Assembly: GCA_963971285.1 (NCBI GenBank)
Contig: OZ020258.1
Span: 5,208,001 to 5,272,000, forward strand
Origin: Astropecten irregularis
Taxonomy: Eukaryota > Echinodermata > Asteroidea > Paxillosida > Astropectinidae
DNA length: 64,000 bases
Direction: 5' to 3'
The notes beneath the pieces are model-generated. The model did no database searches and was not told where the DNA came from. It saw only the letters and a program-made list of their open reading frames with translations. Each line of letters starts with the position of its first letter. Within the stretch, counting starts at the first letter, position 1. A program made the translations under genes and the position numbers. Positions 22,895 to 37,800 of the stretch are shown one piece after another.

Positions 22895-23667
22895 TGGTAT
22901 ACCCGTGACTGACGGTACATTGACTCCATGGAGCCTATTCATGCCACACAGGTTTTCCAAGGAGGTTGTGGTGCCACAAAACAAAGAACCAGATTTCAAA
23001 CCTGATACATATGTGTGTACTTAAACCAACAGGTTTTAATTATGTTGGATGGGAGGGCAATTCAATTCCCTCTTTACCTTGAATTTTCATAAGGCGTGGC
23101 TTAGAAGCTTGTCATCCAGAATCATTGTTTTCACTCTGGCAAACCGGATACATGTATTTTTGTTTTAATGCAAGATACAAGAACTGACTATATTTGAAGA
23201 AAAATTAAAGATTTTAAATTGATTATTAACCTAATGTACCCAAATCTAATTTATCTGGACTATCAGCAGGATTAGGACTGCTGCAATTTGGTATGGTAGA
23301 CTTCTGTAAGGTTAAAATGGCTATCAAATCGACAGTAATCGGGAAATAGTGGCAGGTTTTTCCCGTGATGATTTTTGGTTTGAATGATGAAAAGAATCAG
23401 GAGATTTCAAGATTGAGTTAAACTTTGGATTTTTTTTAGAAACAGTACCGAACATTGCGGAAGCCACAATTAGTACTATGTATGCACCTTTGTACCGAAT
23501 TACTTCAAGTTTGACATTGTATACACCATTTTCAACTACAAAATGTTCTGCAACTTTGAAAGTAATTATCATATTTTAAGTTTCTTTATGAAAATTTGTG
23601 GACTTGTACTTATTTGAAAATTGAAAAGATAAACTCATTCGCCCAAACTTGAATATTATGATGTTTG

Positions 23668-26058
<2,391 letters not shown>

Positions 26059-27017
26059 CTCTCTCTCCCAAACTCCTCCGAAGATTCCCTGCAAACAGTG
26101 GCGAGCGTTTCCTTTATACTTCCCCCTACGTCTTGGCTACCTAAGAATTGGAAATGGCATTCACTGAAATAATTGCCCTGTTTTAAAGAAGTTTTCATGA
26201 ATGAAACTGACACGCATGGGCACATACTCAGCAACGCCAACTCGAATCATTGACACTTCGACAGACCTCGCCACGATCTTTCGAATGGTACCAAAAATGT
26301 ACATAAATTTCTTCGACCTTTTGACCATTTTTTGTGGTGTCACCCAACGTTCGAGAACTCACAGACTCCTTGGTCGTATTTGAAATTTGGTCAGCAGTAT
26401 TTTTGTTGCCATTTTACCACAAAACCGCGCCACCATCTGAGTGTGATTGTTAGGTCGTTGAATATTCATCTAGCAACGTGTGTAAGGTCTGTCGGTTGTG
26501 TATGCTGACAGCGCCACATGATTATGCATAAAATTGCATGGTCGCCGGAGTTGTCGTACGGCCAACCGTTGGTCGTTGCTAAGTCGTACCCCGTATGTGT
26601 TTGCATAGGCATATTGCGTGATGCGTGCTCCGTTCGTGCCTGCGACGGCCCTGCGTGCGTGCGTAACGAGTTGGGCCAGCACATGGTTTTCATGACGTCA
26701 CAAGCACTGCCTTGCACGTTGACCAATCAGCGCGGCGCTTGTCACACACGGCACTGTTTCCATCAGTGACTGTGTTACAGTACATATGGGGAATTTTTTC
26801 CTGTGGTGCGCCTGCGCTGCATGTGGACTTCAATGTTAAGAGTTGTTCATCGCTGCAGTAACAACTTTAGTCAACTGCCGCAAGAAAACTAGGCGAAAAT
26901 GTCTGGAAAACGAAGGGCTGCAGAAGGGCCGAATTTGTGGATTAAATATGATTTTCTTATGTTGTGTGTGAATTACAATACAAAATTAAATAGATATGGG
27001 GTTCATAATTTGCGTAT

Positions 27018-27384
27018 TATAGATCAGCGTGGAGTGATGTCATTCCAACTTGCCGACCTTGGAGCAATAAACAAAGCATTAAGTTGTACAGGTTTTACGA
27101 CAAAAAGCTGCCAGAATTGTTTAATCTTATTACAGGGTACTTTAAAGAAGGATATTGTCTGGGGAAAAACTATGACTCAACAATGAAAGTCATACACTAC
27201 AGAATACAATTACTGCTTCTTGACAAAAATATTCCCAAAACAATTCTCTACGACGGGCGGTTTGTGCGTGATTTGTCCGTAGTTTGCGCCGGTTTGCGCC
27301 ATCTACACGTTCGGTTTAGTTTTCATCGATTGTCAAGTAGGCCCCCCACCTAATGAAGGTACCCGGATGTCGGCGCTGATCTAA
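27018..27384 (+). mobile_element. TATAGATCAGCGC-ended element, copy B
   Basis: The second copy of the element at 17740-18090, with ends TATAGATCAGCG and CGGCGCTGATCTA. It lies in the inferred OSER1 first intron. The two overlapping short open frames near it (26899-27186 and 27084-27353) are mostly inside the element; the other copy has stops and indels there, so I do not call a gene. Confidence 0.6.
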
Positions 27385-27605
27385 ACAAAAATATATGCCC
27401 CCAGTTTATCAATAGACTAGTCACTAGACATTCATGAGTACTAGTAGTACTACTAGTACTACTACTACTTACTAGCATAGGCCAAGGTCGGATACGGAGT
27501 GTACGGAGTAGACTGGCCAACCTTTACCGAGCGCAAGCGCCTGATCTCAGCTCAGAACGCACCGTACGCGTACATGTACCGTACCCCTTAGCTTTACTCA
27601 GTTAC

Positions 27606-27747
27606 TGTTTACCAATACCATGTTATGTTTACATGTTTACGCAATTACGGAAATGGTATTTTTACGCCATGTCATGTAACGATTCCATACATTTTACATC
27701 AAAAGCGATGTGCTCTCACTTACCAGAAGACAGGTTTTACGTAAACA
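27606..27747. promoter_or_regulatory. Cluster of four perfect forkhead (FoxO-type) heptamers
   Basis: TGTTTAC occurs at 27606-27612, 27626-27632 and 27634-27640, and GTAAACA at 27741-27747. A fifth, GTAAACA, is at 28699-28705, about 165 bp upstream of the F-box gene start codon. The cluster lies between divergently transcribed OSER1 and FBXO25/32, just inside the inferred first intron of OSER1. Binding is inference. Confidence 0.5.
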
Positions 27748-27798
27748 AAATTAAGATCGATGTTTAATAGATAACATGTAAGAAATCGAGATACTTAC

Positions 27799-27875
27799 CT
27801 ATCGAAGACAGGAAATTCTACTTAAAATTCACCAACAGATAAACACAACACACGTTGGCGTGACGCCATTTTTGT
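27799..27875 (-). promoter_or_regulatory. Inferred OSER1 5' UTR exon and promoter
   Basis: On the minus strand a strong donor (ATAG|GTAAGTATC, boundary at 27799) is preceded by AAAATGGCGTCACG, a YY1-type motif that often sits at transcription starts, near 27865. The upstream DNA (27890-27902) has GCGCCTGCGT, resembling an NRF1 site. The exon would pair with the acceptor at 26088. The transcription start is an estimate. Confidence 0.4.
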
Positions 27876-28868
27876 CGTAGTAACCTTATTACGCAGGCGC
27901 AACAATGACGTATTTTCTTGACTCATTTTTAGTCTGATACCCGTCCACAGATATTATGCTATGCGGTATATCGCGATTGAGGGTGCCAGACCAATTAATT
28001 ATGTTAATTGTGTTTCTGTTGAGTGATGATGTAATGGAAATTTTGATGAATCACGAAAGTCATAATTAATTACTAGGCCCTATCTATTTGAAGAAATAAG
28101 TAAATGTGACATTCTTACAACACGCTTTTAAAATCGTTAAAAAAGTATGGTCAAAGGGAAATTTCGTCCACTGTAATTTCTTGCCAAACTTCTTTATTAA
28201 AATTGGCAGTTTATTAAATATTGTGTTTAATATTCCTCCATGAATTAATTATCTAGTATAAAGATCTAGGCCTACTCCATAAAAAATCTCCATTTTGGTC
28301 TGCCACTGCATGCGGTTTGTCTTATTGGCATTGTATGATAATATGTGGTTTATAAACTTGTAATATTATTACAATAATCATATACAAATATGTTAACTCA
28401 AGTCATGTTGAGAGTGGAGTGTGATCTCTACCTTCATTGTGAAAAAAATAAAAATCATGCACATTGCTCAACACACTCACTGGGACCACCAGGGAGGTTT
28501 CTCAATTTTTTTCTAACTCAATTAATATGGTGGGAACAGCGGCTAAACTCTAGCCGGTCATGGTTGATGAGCCAGCACCCCTCTAATTAAAAATGGTTTC
28601 TCCCACTGCTGCACGATAACGGGCACGTGATCAAAACAAAAACCATCTGCGCCAGCTTTTTGGCAGCTAGTTCGAGCCTCAAGTTGCTGAGCTCAGATGT
28701 AAACAGGATTTTTGATCATCAAGGTGTCATCAAATTTGTGTGAAGATCGCATCATCATCGACAATTTGAATCTAGCAAAAGTTGTACGCATTTTGTTTGC
28801 AAGTTTAATAACTGTCGGATTTCATCGTTAGCTAGTTCCGTGTGCCGATCGAGCCGGCCATCATCATC
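27876..28868. other. Divergent intergenic region between OSER1 and the F-box gene
   Basis: About 1 kb of AT-rich DNA without a recognisable exon. Upstream of the F-box start codon are an E-box CACGTG near 28624 and the forkhead heptamer at 28699-28705. The 5' end of the F-box transcript was not located. Confidence 0.4.
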
Positions 28869-31800
28869 ATGCCCCAGCAGAGGTACGGGTTTGTGGGCCT
28901 GGGCGATTCGTCCGGCAATGAGTGGGTAAAGACCGCTTCGGGATGGAGGAAACTCATTGCGTTGCGGGAAAACCTGCATCGACACATCAAGAAAATTGCC
29001 CGCGAGAGGTACGTAGGGGAAATTAGTCCCAGTACTGGGGCGCTGAACTCCCTTTTTTTTTTAATTTTGGGAGATCGGTCTAGCCCGACCGTCAACCCCC
29101 GAAATTAAAAAAGGGATTTCAGCGCCCTATCCTAGTTACTGGGTCAGGGGAAATAATTGAGGGGGCGGAGTCAGGGAGGCTATTGGGAGGGGGGATGTTC
29201 ATCACAGACATCTAAAACAGGTTGCTCTAAAAATGTTTCTAAAATTGATTCTAAGCTTTAATTATAGAACAAGAAGGGCTCACCGCGGAGCTTCTAAATC
29301 TAGAAGTACCAAATTTGACATGCATTCATTTACAAATTCCACACACCATGCAATTACTTTTAATTGTTTTTAGATATGTATTATGTAATTTTATTTACCA
29401 AACAAATTAATTCATTTTTAGGTTATCGTATTATTGTATTGAAATCATTTGTTCATTTATTGCTTTGATTTTTTTCAAGACAAGGTGAGAAAAAGGGGAA
29501 ATAAAAAAACTTTAATTGCATTATATATGAATAGGCCTATATCCATGTATGATAATGTATGAAATGATTATAGAGTTACTGTTAAACGTATACTATCATA
29601 CTTTGGCAGCATACCGAAACAGGGTATAAAGATGGTGATTGTTGAAACTGCCATTACGATGTTTTCTGCCTAAAATGCTGTATTTATCCAGAAAAGAGTA
29701 AAACCAATTTACCAAAAACTATTTTGATCAAGGGAAGATCAAAATATCTGTGAAAAGATTTTAAAAGTCTATGAGTGTTTCTCACTGTTTTTCTCAAAAA
29801 GACTTGGAATTTAACAAATGACTGTAACTGTATCTTTCTTGAAAGTATAAAATTACCTTGAATACTATACATGTACATGTTATAGGACAAATGGAAAACA
29901 TGATTTACAATGCACACATTGCATAATATGCAAATATTGCTGTGTATACCATTTAAGGTCCTTAGCAGGGATGATAAATAAATATGGACACAATCACCAG
30001 TGCAATTATTTACCAGCCCTGGGATTATTGCAATACTGGAAACTGAATGCTGGTAATTTGTGTACACTGATACTGATTCATGCAGTGGATCAGAAGACTT
30101 GCGCAAGTCTAGCCTTGCATTGATTACAATGGCAGGTTGTGTACACACCATATAAGGGCATTTTTGGCACAGTGCACAGGTGGGGTGATGTGTTCACTGC
30201 CTGAGTGATTTACATAGCTGTCAAAAGAAGTTGTGGCAGGTTTATATCAATGTATTTTGTATGCATACATAGCTAACATGGCTGAATATTCAGCAATTTA
30301 TTGGTGCAACTAGGTTTTTGCATGGAGGAAGGAAAAGCCTCCATGGTTTTTGTGACTTTCACATTTCGATGCAGCATGCAAATTGCTCAAGTTGTGACAG
30401 TTTCAGTGCAGGCATAAGTTTAACCACACAAAGTTCTGGCATGTCTTTTGTGCATTATTCAGGGAAAATGTGTTAATTTAAATGTGATACATGCTTTAAA
30501 AATTGTCCAAAGATTCAAAGTAATGAAAATAAAGACTTTCATAATGTTTAGATTAAAACAGCCTGGGTACCATTCATTCAGAAATGAGAAGTTGTTACTT
30601 TATGACAAATAAACTAAATATAAATGTTTGTAAGCTGCTTTTTGTTTACTATATAGTTCACATTTCTACACAAAAAGAAGCCAAAAATAAAGGGCAGTAT
30701 ACTAGGGTTACAATGAATTTACTCTAAAAGTATATGCGAATTAAGCCTGTGATAATTTCTTTCATTATACACTCAAGCATATGGTCATCTAATCCAATGA
30801 TCAACAAACTTGGAATAATTTCTTACAAATTTTTCTTCTTCATGTAGGAAAATGTATATTTTTTCAAATCATTACAATTTCTATAGGCCTATCACATTTG
30901 TTTTGTGGAATTTAACTTGGCATGTAATAGGCCACATAAAAAAAATTACTTGTTTAGCGTCCCCGCCCGACCTCCGATATGAGCCCGACCTGTATTATTA
31001 TTATTTTTTTTATTTGTCTCAAAAAAAATAAATATTGAGGGAAACAATTATTTCTTGTATGTAAAAGCAGTGTGCGCTAATAACTACCGTAATTTTCGGA
31101 CTAAACATCATGAAGGCCACCTGGGGTAGAAGCCGCAGCATGCGAAAATGTACAAATTTTAAGGGAAGGGACATTTGATAATCAACGTTCCGGAAATTTG
31201 TACCGATGTGGCGGACTGAAGGAATATCAGCCGAGCGCATGACTAGAACTACCGTAACCCGACTTGAGTCAAGTCTACATACTTTTTCTAGTCTACTGAA
31301 ATTTCCAATGGTCAGATATCTAGCTTGAAAGCTTCTATGGTCTTCAGTATCTTCCTAACATGTTTTCTCACCATGAGTACCATGTATCTTTTCTTCCACA
31401 GGCATGTTGCCATTCTATCCTTAAAATAAAAAATAAAAATAAAAACCTCCCTCCCTACCTAGAAAATTTGGAAGAGGTGGACGCTAAACAATTTTTTTTT
31501 TATGTGGCCTTATACATATTTTTTTCCTGATAGCTCAAATAACTTAGCATTTTTTTTTTATTTCCAGGATGTAAAAAGCAAATTGTATGTGTGGTATAAA
31601 TTGTGTAAGTGACCAGTTAGGTCATTATACATGTAGTTGCAAAATGCTCAAATGTAATACTACAGTGCAGAACATTAACACCCCCCCCCCTTTGAATGAG
31701 TCGAGTGATTTCTTTTCCCATATATGGACGTACATTTATGCTTGCCACTCGATCTATATGTATGATGTCATAATTGTGACCAGCCAATTTCAACCTCCCT

Positions 31801-34800
31801 GAGCCCCCTCCCTAGTCCTAGCTAAGCTCCTCCCATTTGAGCTAATTTTAAACCCCTGCTCATTCATCATTCTCTTCACTACCTGTTGCATCACCCACCC
31901 CCTCCCACAGTCAGTCAGTCCACTCAGACTTTACCATATTTGGTAATACCCATAGTCAGTGTTCACACACTATAGGGACCCCTTTTGACAAATAGGCTGT
32001 GTGTGCAGTCATAACACTATAACAGCTCACGTTGAATATTGATTCAACAGTGTCTGTTCTTTCTATGTGTATTATTATATGGGCTTGGGCTCCAGCTCTA
32101 TTACTTGAATCTGAGTTCTAAAATAACAGGCATCAAAATAGATAAGAAGCTTTTGGCTGCAGTTTAGAAGTAGATTCTCTGGTTTGATAAGGAAAGCAGA
32201 GCTTCGGCTTCAATGAAAAACCACAATTTATATTTTCAGCATCATGGATGACAGAGAGCTGGAGCCGGAGCTTGAGCCTCTTTTTGTAAACCCTCTTTGA
32301 TTGCTGCACAGGCGCCCTGGAGAAATGATATGGGAACTTCTGTGCTCTGCTGCATTAGATGCAATAAGGCCATAACTGTAGTTTGGCTGTGCCATCCTTC
32401 ATATTGCATACCTGCCAATATTAAGACAACATTTACGCATATTTGCAAAATCTTATTTTACATGCAAAATGAAAGCAAAAATCTTACTTTCACTCAGAAC
32501 CCAAGGAAAATGTTTATAGCTGCATGTACAAATAATTTTTAAAAATCCAATTTATCATTCAATCAGAAAAACTCCTTTTTTTTTTTTTTTTATGCCAACA
32601 ATTTTACTGAATCTGATTAAATTGTACTGGTTGGCAGGTATGCAGTGTATGAAAGAGACGGAACAATTTGTCTTCCATCACTTCTCTAGCGCCATGGAGG
32701 TAGAAATTGCCTCTGTGCAACTGTAGTAGTACTTTCCAACAATGATTTACACTTATTCCAACTTCAACAATTCACCAGATTTTGACAAATAAGTTTGAAT
32801 TTGTAGACTTTTCTTTTTGTTTCATACCTTTCATCATTTAAAATGTTGTAATTGTTATCATGCTAAAACAGTGAGGTAATACATGCAAAGTAATTGTGAG
32901 GTTTTGATCTCTGAAATCAAAACTGTTTTGGGTATGTTGTTTGACTAATTTCTGGAAAAATACAGCATTTCAGGCATTCTTGTACCAGGTCCATCTTTAT
33001 ACCCGGCAAGTTATATGTAAATCTGTGAATGTGTCTGTTTTGGTATGGTACTTTAAAGACAGAAGAATCTTGTCATATTGTGTGAAAAATTGAATCATGA
33101 AAAAGTTCAGGAATTCTCTTGAAGAAGCCATTACCACTGATGAGTAAAAGTTGAGAAAGTTGTGTTAATTTCTTCTTAGTTGAAAAGTTAGGCTCAGAAA
33201 CGTGCGAACATAAAAACAAACTCATTTTGAACTTGTGTTGCCTTAGTCATTTGATGCTCCTTTTAAAGTAATTAGATCCAACTTTGTTTTACCATTTATA
33301 AACCATTATCAATACATAATGTCATTATATCGTACATTTCAACTTCAATCATCATATGATTCTTGTGTCTCTCCGCAACCTTGTCTCACCCCCCAACCCC
33401 ATCTTCTCCCCAAACTCCCAATACAGATTCCAGAATTCCTGTAAGGATTCTTCTTCTGGCGAGGGCACAAGTTCGGACACCAACCAGCAGGGCACCAACT
33501 GGGCACCGGGCCAGACTTATGATGTAGTCGCTCCGCCGGCAGCACCTCATCAGGAGGATAAGGTGGACATCAGCCAAGCTGTAAGACATGAATACCAAAT
33601 CAGAGGTGAGGGATGTTTGAAGGAGATATAAACAAACTTTATCACTCTCTATCAGTTGTTTGTGCCCCGTGACAAAGTTTTGCCCCCTTTGAAAGTTGCA
33701 AATTATTTTATTAGTTTTTAAACTAATTAAAATTAATTATCTATTCAAGAAAAAGAAATAAAGAAACATGACTGATGAAATATCATAAAAGGCAGTATCA
33801 TACTTTGGTTTTTATCAAGGAAATACAGATTCATGGGCAAAAATATCAAGACAGATACCGTGAGTAACAATCATCTGTGAAAATTTCAGTCCCATACGTT
33901 GCCCACTTTTTGAGAAAACAGTGAAAAACAGCCACAGTATTTCTTAAGTCTTCTCTTTTATTTTGATCTTTTTAAGGATCAAAAAGATTTTTGGTCGTTA
34001 TCTTACTAATTTCTGGATAAATACAGCATTTCAGGGGGAAATATTTAAGGGTATGTTTCTACCATCACCATTTTCATACGCTGTAAGTTATATGTAAATC
34101 TGTGAACATTTCTATTTTGGTTTCTTACCAAAGTATGATACTACTGTTAATATAAATTTATGAAAAGATGATTAATATTTATACATGTACCAAATATTAC
34201 TGCTTTTCACTCATAAAAGGAGAATTTTTTCTTATTATTGTTTTGCTTTTTATTTTTTGTTATTCTTTTTGGTGATCACTTTTTAATCTTTTGGGGAGTT
34301 GTTTATTTGTTTGTTTTTGTTTTGTTTTTTTATATTCAAGTTACTCCCTGCTTGTTGTAACCATGGGAACTGAAAGAATGTTCAAATGAAGATTGCAGTG
34401 TGGATAAAAAGCCCAGATGATGAAATTATTATCAATTATTTTTTCTTCCAATTTTTCTTAATTTCTTGCAGATAAACCACAAGCCACATATGTATTGATA
34501 CCAAGAGCTGTTGGGGTAAGATACTACTTAGAAATTTCCCCCAAAAAATTATGGTAATAGCGCTCTGCACTTGAGCTAAAAATAGCACACCGGAACTCAG
34601 ACAAACATTGCAAACATGTGGGGGGTGTGTGTGCGCATGCACGCGCGCGCTGGTCAATTCATTCATGTGACGTCATTAGTGCAGAGCGCTATTGACAAGA
34701 TCAAATTCATGATGAGTTACAAAATTGAGATTATTCAATTATTACTGACGTGGAGCTGGAAAATCTTGAGCGTTTCAATAGTATGCAACACTTTGGCTGA

Positions 34801-37800
34801 TCTTTTATGGAATCTGTTGAAACCTGTGACATAATTGTATGAGATTGTGATTGAAAATGTTGCCTTTTAATAGCTGGACTGGGTATTTTGAGGCTTTGGT
34901 ATTTTTATTGACATAAAGGTCATATCATACTTTGGTTTTTGTTAAAAAATGCAGATTCATGGGCAAAAATATCATGAAAGATACAATAACAGTCATCTGT
35001 GAAATTCCCAGGCCCATACGGCAATACAGTGCCCACTTTTTTAAGAAAACAGTGAAAAACGCCAACGGTATTTTTAAAAATCTTTTCACTGTTATCTTTT
35101 ATCTTCAGAAGATCAAAATTGTTTTGGGTCTTTGGTTTTACTCTCTCTTTTTTTTTTTGCCCCTCTTCCTGAAGAAATACAGCATTTCAGACAGAAACAT
35201 TTTAACAGTATTTTTCTACCATCACCAGATCACCATCTTTATACCCTGTAAGTTATAGGTAAATCTGTGAAGATTCCTGTTTCGATATGCTACCAAAGTA
35301 TGATAGTACCTTTAACACTCAATTTTTAGTGCGATGTCAGATATTTGTGCAATAGCGTTCCGCACTAATGACGTCACACCACGCGCGACGCGCACACATT
35401 ATACTTCCACTCACCACGTTTGCATGGCCACGTTGCAATGTTTGTCTGAGGTTCGGTGCTATTTTTAGCGCAAGTGCGCAGCGCTATTAATCAAGATTGA
35501 CAGGGGAAAGGGGTTTTTGTCTTGAAGAGTTCAGCAAATCTGCCCAACAAGACATCCTTTGCTTAGTACAATCTTAGCCAACGTAATTATTTTAAAAATA
35601 CTCTTATTTGTTCTTATCATGAGTGTGACACTGATGTGGATGTTGGCAATATGAATGCAGTTTTATGGATTACTGCTTGTTATTTTGCAGGCAAGAGCGA
35701 ACTATTTAACCATCGGGGAGGTGATGTGCAAGCTGGACTTGGCCAGCGCCGTTCGAGATCACAGGAGGTTCAACTATGTCTGCAAGGTGAGTTATAATAA
35801 TACGGTTGAAGAGCTTGATCTTCACAGAGGCAATGGAGGTTATTGCCTAAATGTTTCTTGGTCACTGGCAGCACTGCCATTGTGCAGTCATATTGCCCAG
35901 GTACCTCTGATCATTGCCTCAATGCTTCTCAGGCTGTTTAGTGCCTCTCATCAGGCTGCCCAGTACATCTCAGCTTGTCAAGTGCCTCTCGGGCTTCTCA
36001 GTGCCTCTCAGTCTGCCCAGTGCCTCTTTCAGGCTGCTCATTGCCTCTCATGCTGCTCAGTACCTCTCAGGCTGCTCAGTGCCTCTCAAGCTACTCAGTA
36101 CCTCTCAGGCTGCTCAGTGCCTCTTAAGCTACTCAGGCTGCCCAGTGCCTCTCATGCTGCTCAGTACCTCTCAGGCTGCTCAGTGCCTCTCATGCTGCTC
36201 AGTACCTCTCAGGCTGCTAAGTGCCTCTCAAGCTACTCAGGCTGCCCAGTGCCTCTCAGGCTGCCCAGTGCCGCTCAGACTGCAGAGTGCCGCTCAGGCT
36301 GCCCAGTGCCTCTCAGGCTGCCCAGTGCCTCTCAGGCTGCCCATAGTGCCGCTCAGGCTGCCCAGTGCCGCTCAGACTGCAGAGTGCCGCTCAGGCTGCC
36401 CAGTGCCGCTCAGGCTGCCCCGTGCCTCTCAGGCTGCCCAGTGCCGCTCAGGCTGCCCGGTGCCTCTCAGGCTGCCCGGTACCTCTCAGGCTGCCCGGTG
36501 CCTCTCAGGCTGCCCGGTGCCTCTCAGGCTGCCCGGTGCCTCTCAGGCTGCCCATACAGTGCCTCTCAGGCTGCCCCGTGCCTCTCAGGCTGCCCAGTGC
36601 CGCTCAGGCTGCGCGGTGCCTCTCAGGCTGCCCGGTGCCTCTCAGGCTGCCCGGTGCCTCTCAGGCTGCCCATACAGTGCCTCTCAGGCTGCCCGGTGCC
36701 TCTCAGGCTGCCCATACAGTGCCTCTCAGGCTGCCCATACAGTGCCTCTCAGGCTGCCCGGTGCCTCTCAGGCTGCCCGGTGCCTCTCAGGCTGCCCAGT
36801 GCCTCTCAGGCTGCCCAGTGCCTCTCAGGCTGCCCGGTGCCGCTCAGGCTGCCCGGTGCCTCTCAGGCTGCCCGGTGCCTCTCAGGCTGCCCGGTGCCTC
36901 TCAGGCTGCCCATACAGTGCCTCTCAGGCTGCCCGATGCCTCTCAGGCTGCCCGGTGCCTCTCAGGCTGCCCATACAGTGCCTCTCAGGCTGCCTTGTGC
37001 CTCTCAGGCTGCCCGGTGCCTCTCAGGCTGCCCAGTGCCTCTCAGGCTGCCTTGTGCCTCTCAGGCTGCCCGGTGCCTCTCAGGCTGCCCGGTGCCTCTC
37101 AGGCTGCCCGGTGCCTCTCAGGCTGCCCGGTGCCTCTCAGGCTGCCCGGTGCCTCTCAGGCTGCCCATACAGTGCCTCTCAGGCTGCCTTGTGCCTCTCA
37201 GGCTGCCCAGTGCCGCTCAGGGCTGCCCAGTGCTGATCATTTCCTTGGCGCTCCTGGTTACTGCCTCAGTGCCTCTGGCCATTTGCTCCAGTACCTCATC
37301 AGGGCTCCCAGTGCCTCTCAGCCTGTCCATTGCCTCAATGCCATAATCATTGCCTCAGTGACTATTTGGTCTGTCAGTCATTGTCTGATATGTGTGTCTG
37401 TCTGTAAATTTTCTCTCTTGCCAGCTCCTTGAACTGATTGTCACCACCCGTTTCTCCTCCCTGAGTGGCCTGGCCCAGAAGAACTTGATGGACGTCCTGG
37501 AGGAAGCTCTTGATGTCGGTGCGTATCATCACCGTTTACTTTACTTGGTCTTTTCATAGGGGAAATGTTTTCATCCTGTGGGATTTGACAAGAGGTAGTT
37601 AGTCTGTTAAAAAGAGAAAAAAAGATCAGACATTTTGTGTATTGCCAATGTGGGCAAGTTGGAAGAGCTCTTATAGGATCTATCTGTAACTTCGTTTTTT
37701 TTTTTTTTTTTTTTATAGTAATCCAAACCCAGCAGAATATGGCACAGCTGAGGGGGATTTTACATGAGGCCATTGTTGCCATGAACAACAGTCGCATCAC

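Larger units (their letters stand above)
19611..23667. other. LAPTM4 upstream region and probable OSER1 3' UTR
   Basis: No exon was recognised. From about 19611 to 20090 is the 5' flank of LAPTM4 (minus strand). The stretch from about 20830 to 23667 lies downstream of the OSER1 stop codon and may be its long 3' UTR, because the complement of AATAAA occurs near 20822-20827. It contains an inverted-repeat MITE at 20967-21095, a hairpin element at about 21100-21190 and a MITE at 22711-22894. Confidence 0.4.

Noticed and set aside
26899-27353. Possible small gene encoding about 95 residues beginning MSGKRRAAEG
   Set aside because: Most of it lies inside a repeated element (27018-27384). The other copy (17740-18090) has stops and frameshifts, and no family was recognised.
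33427-33580. Alternative donor at 33581 for FBXO exon 2 (GCT|GTAAGA)
   Set aside because: It would put exon 3 into a frame with a stop. The donor at 33606 (AGAG|GTGAGG) keeps the frame open and matches the FBXO25/32 alignment.
35655-37432. Three long overlapping plus-strand open frames (563, 440 and 355 codons)
   Set aside because: They are produced by the 19-bp minisatellite in FBXO intron 4, which has no stops in any forward frame. The splice sites around exons 4 and 5 are good and the family protein needs the array removed.
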